Source: OPU3-GD-OMZ sp001901525 | Lineage (GTDB): Bacteria; Pseudomonadota; Gammaproteobacteria; Methylococcales; Methylomonadaceae | Direction: 5' to 3' | Assembly (NCBI GenBank): GCA_963981505.1 | Contig: CAXCEI010000052.1 | Coordinates: 1-7,998 of the forward strand | Length of the DNA: 7,998 bases | Shown: piece after piece, positions 6,139 to 7,998 of the stretch | Layout: every line of letters begins with the position of its first letter | Numbering within the stretch: the stretch's first letter is position 1 | Program-made: the position numbers and the translations under genes | The notes under the pieces: generated by a model | The model's input: only the letters and a program-made list of their open reading frames with translations | What the model was told of the DNA's origin: nothing | Database searches by the model: none

Positions 6139-6687
6139 TTAATTGTGTTGACAGGCAAAGATTCCGGGTGCATTTCGTAGGTAGCCTTGATAATCCATGC
6201 CATAGCCAAATAAGTAGCGATTAGGCGATGTGAGTGCAATAAAATCAGCGGTTATAGGTTTGGGCTTATTTAGTTGCTTATCGATTAAAACGGCACTGAA
6301 AATTTCCTTAGCCCCCTGTTTTCGACAAAAATGAGCGATTTCATCCAGTGTGATGCCTTCATCTAAAATATCATCTACTAATAGTACGGTGCGGTCAGTT
6401 AAAGAAGATTGTGGCTTTGCAAGCCAATGAAGGCTATCGCCGTGGGTGTTATGACCATAACGGCTGACATGAATACTATCAAGTGTTAAGGGGAAGTTAA
6501 GTTTGGGGAGTAAATGCCCGGCAGTAATAATGCCGCCATTGATGACGCACATAACGAGGGGGTTTTTATCGTTAAGTTGACTATTAATTTGATGAGCGAT
6601 GTTGCTTAGGGCCGTTTCTATTTGGTGTTTATCATAAAGTAAATCGGCATTTTTTTGGATATCTTTGATGGCATCTGGCGGCAGCAT
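6139..6687 (-). CDS. hpt: Hypoxanthine-guanine phosphoribosyltransferase
   Basis: Cytoplasmic purine-salvage enzyme of 182 residues that converts hypoxanthine or guanine plus PRPP to IMP or GMP. The PRPP-binding signature is VLLVDDILDEGITL at 101-114. An upstream block CVINGGIITAGHLLPKL (47-63) provides the pyrophosphate loop, SRYGHNTHGDSLHW (75-88) matches the flexible catalytic loop region, and FGYGMDYQGYLRNAPGIFA (160-178) is the base-binding C-terminal region. The ATG at 6687 is only two bases after the nagZ stop (TAATTATG) and has no Shine-Dalgarno, so translation is probably coupled to nagZ. Hpt versus a guanine- or xanthine-preferring relative cannot be settled by eye. Confidence 0.87.
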   Translation of the reverse strand: MLPPDAIKDIQKNADLLYDKHQIETALSNIAHQINSQLNDKNPLVMCVINGGIITAGHLLPKLNFPLTLDSIHVSRYGHNTHGDSLHWLAKPQSSLTDRTVLLVDDILDEGITLDEIAHFCRKQGAKEIFSAVLIDKQLNKPKPITADFIALTSPNRYLFGYGMDYQGYLRNAPGIFACQHN

Positions 6688-6689
6688 AA

Positions 6690-7715
6690 TTAGTTATTTA
6701 ACAGTGATAAGATTTGGTTGCGGGCAAAGAGCCAATGTTCAGATTGACTTAAGGGTGTGGTGAGTGTTGTTTTAGTTGCGCGCATTTTTTCAAGTCGGTG
6801 TTGCCGCAATGTGTTGTTTTTAAGGGGCAAAGAGTCGAGAACAGTACTGGCAGCATCGGGGTTGTTACAAACAAGAACCATGTCACAGCCTGCGTTGAGG
6901 GCTTTTTGTGCGCGTTTTGGGTAACTTTCTGAAAAAGCAGCACCGGCCATAGATAAATCGTCACTAAAAATGGCACCGTTAAAGTTCAGTTGATCACGAA
7001 GAATAGTGTTAAGCCAAAAAGATGAAAACCCAGCAGGTTGGTCATCGATTTCAGAATAGACAATATGTGCGGGCATAATAGCTTCAATTTGATCTGCAAT
7101 GAGTGCTTTAAAGGGTAGTAGATCATGAGACTGGAGGGTGGGTAAATGTCGCTTATCGACGGGTAATTCCAGGTGGGAGTCCGCGGCAATGGCGCCGTGA
7201 CCTGGGAAATGTTTTCCGACAGCGGCCATGCCCGCACGTTTCATTCCATTCCGGAATGCAGTGGCGAGTTGGGTTGCTTGACTGGGGTCTTGAGAGAAGG
7301 AACGATTTCCTATAATCTCGCTAACACCGCTGTCAACATCTAGAACGGGTGCAAAACTGAAATCGACTTGGCACTGTAAGAGTTCAGTGGCCATTAACCA
7401 ACCGGCTGTAGTTGCTAATGATTCGGCTTCTTTCCCGAAGGATTGGTAAGTATTGGCAGGCGGTAGTCGGGTAAAGCCTTCTTGAAATCGTTGAACGCGG
7501 CCCCCTTCTTGGTCGACACCAATGAGGATGTTGCCTTTTCGGATGCTACGAATGTCATGGCATAATTGGGTAACTTGTTTTACATCTTGAAAATTACGTT
7601 GAAATAAAATAATGCCGCCAGTGTTGGGGTGGCGTATTTTTTCCTTTTCGTGGTCTAAAATGGATTGACCGACAAGGTCAATCATGACCGGCCCCATGGG
7701 TTGCTGGTAGGTCAT
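6690..7715 (-). CDS. nagZ: Beta-N-acetylglucosaminidase of cell-wall recycling
   Basis: Cytoplasmic glycoside hydrolase family 3 enzyme that removes GlcNAc from GlcNAc-1,6-anhydroMurNAc-peptides during peptidoglycan recycling; its products influence AmpC beta-lactamase induction in bacteria that have AmpR. At 341 residues it is the same length as E. coli NagZ. Motifs seen are IGVDQEGGRVQRF (65-77), FAPVLDVD (121-128), GKHFPGHG (167-174), the mobile acid/base loop ADSH with H181, IMPAHIVYS (213-221), and FSDDLSM (250-256), where D252 is the likely nucleophile. The ATG at 7715 overlaps the stop of the HIT gene (ATGA). An internal ATG at 7697 would match the E. coli N-terminus (MGPVM) and cannot be excluded; neither has a clear Shine-Dalgarno. 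hpt follows two bases downstream. Confidence 0.96.
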   Translation of the reverse strand: MTYQQPMGPVMIDLVGQSILDHEKEKIRHPNTGGIILFQRNFQDVKQVTQLCHDIRSIRKGNILIGVDQEGGRVQRFQEGFTRLPPANTYQSFGKEAESLATTAGWLMATELLQCQVDFSFAPVLDVDSGVSEIIGNRSFSQDPSQATQLATAFRNGMKRAGMAAVGKHFPGHGAIAADSHLELPVDKRHLPTLQSHDLLPFKALIADQIEAIMPAHIVYSEIDDQPAGFSSFWLNTILRDQLNFNGAIFSDDLSMAGAAFSESYPKRAQKALNAGCDMVLVCNNPDAASTVLDSLPLKNNTLRQHRLEKMRATKTTLTTPLSQSEHWLFARNQILSLLNN

Positions 7716-7998
7716 GGCTTATAGGCTGTGATTAATGGTTGCGTGAAATTAAGAATAGAGGTGAGCGCTGATTCACTATACGGTTCAGGTTTAAATTGTC
7801 CCCAAACAGGATTAGGCCATGCACGATCCGTTTCGAAACGCACAACATGGTGGATGTGTAGTTGAGGCACTTTATTGCCAATAGCGGCGATATTTAATTT
7901 ATCTGCTTTAAAGTGTTGTTGAAGGTGTTCTGCTAAATAGCAAGATTCGTGTATGAATTGCAGTCGATCGTTAGAATTAAGTTGATGGATTTCCTGAA
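7712..7998 (-). CDS. HIT-domain protein, C-terminal part (5' end outside window)
   Basis: Ninety-four residues are visible on the minus strand, from 7996 to the TGA at 7714-7712. The centre reads NKVPQLHIHHVVRFETD followed by AWPNPVWG, which is characteristic of a proteobacterial HIT (histidine triad) subfamily. HIT proteins are nucleotide hydrolases or transferases. The triad region here is H-I-H-H-V-V rather than the canonical H-x-H-x-H-x-x, a spacing I recall from this subfamily, so it is probably not a defect. The final segment, about 30 residues after PVWG, is poorly distinctive. The stop codon overlaps the nagZ start as ATGA, so the two are likely co-transcribed and translationally coupled. 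The substrate is unknown. Confidence 0.85.
   Translation of the reverse strand, partial: QEIHQLNSNDRLQFIHESCYLAEHLQQHFKADKLNIAAIGNKVPQLHIHHVVRFETDRAWPNPVWGQFKPEPYSESALTSILNFTQPLITAYKP

Overview
The window looks like chromosomal DNA of a moderately AT-rich gammaproteobacterium. The DNA-repair (Tag), glyoxalase and NagZ proteins resemble their E. coli counterparts closely along their length, and the HIT-nagZ-hpt order is one I associate with gammaproteobacteria. A human-type sulfide:quinone oxidoreductase with a rhodanese suggests a sulfide-oxidising or sulfide-tolerant organism, but genus cannot be fixed from the sequence. There are no RNA genes, insertion sequences, phage genes or CRISPR repeats that I can see, and no gene-free stretch reaches 300 bases.

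Plus-strand block (1-3493): the 3' end of a rhodanese-domain gene, a type II sulfide:quinone oxidoreductase (SQR), and a SulP-family anion transporter with a STAS domain. Gaps are 58 and 31 bases, so this is probably one transcription unit. A simple reading is that SQR oxidises sulfide into the quinone pool, the rhodanese moves the resulting sulfane sulfur, and the SulP protein carries an anion (sulfate, bicarbonate or another) across the inner membrane. The SQR is unusual: a Lys/Ala-rich, apparently disordered tail of about 97 residues precedes its FAD domain, and is partly encoded by seven perfect tandem copies of the hexamer AAGGCT.

Minus-strand block (3538-7998, transcribed from right to left): a HIT-domain protein (cut by the window edge), nagZ (peptidoglycan recycling), hpt (purine salvage), a six-helix voltage-gated-type K+ channel with a C-terminal zinc ribbon, gloA (methylglyoxal detoxification), tag (3-methyladenine repair) and a small flavin reductase. 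HIT-nagZ overlap as ATGA, nagZ-hpt are 2 bases apart, and gloA-tag overlap by 10 bases, so these pairs are probably translationally coupled. The channel gene has a 94-base leader region. The flavin reductase has its own good extended -10 promoter, flanked by a perfect 8-base inverted repeat that could be an operator.

The two blocks converge at 3494-3537 with no recognisable terminator. Most genes are ordinary housekeeping or stress functions. The tailed SQR in its small sulfur cluster is the part most worth a second look; I see no evidence for a wholly new multi-gene system here.
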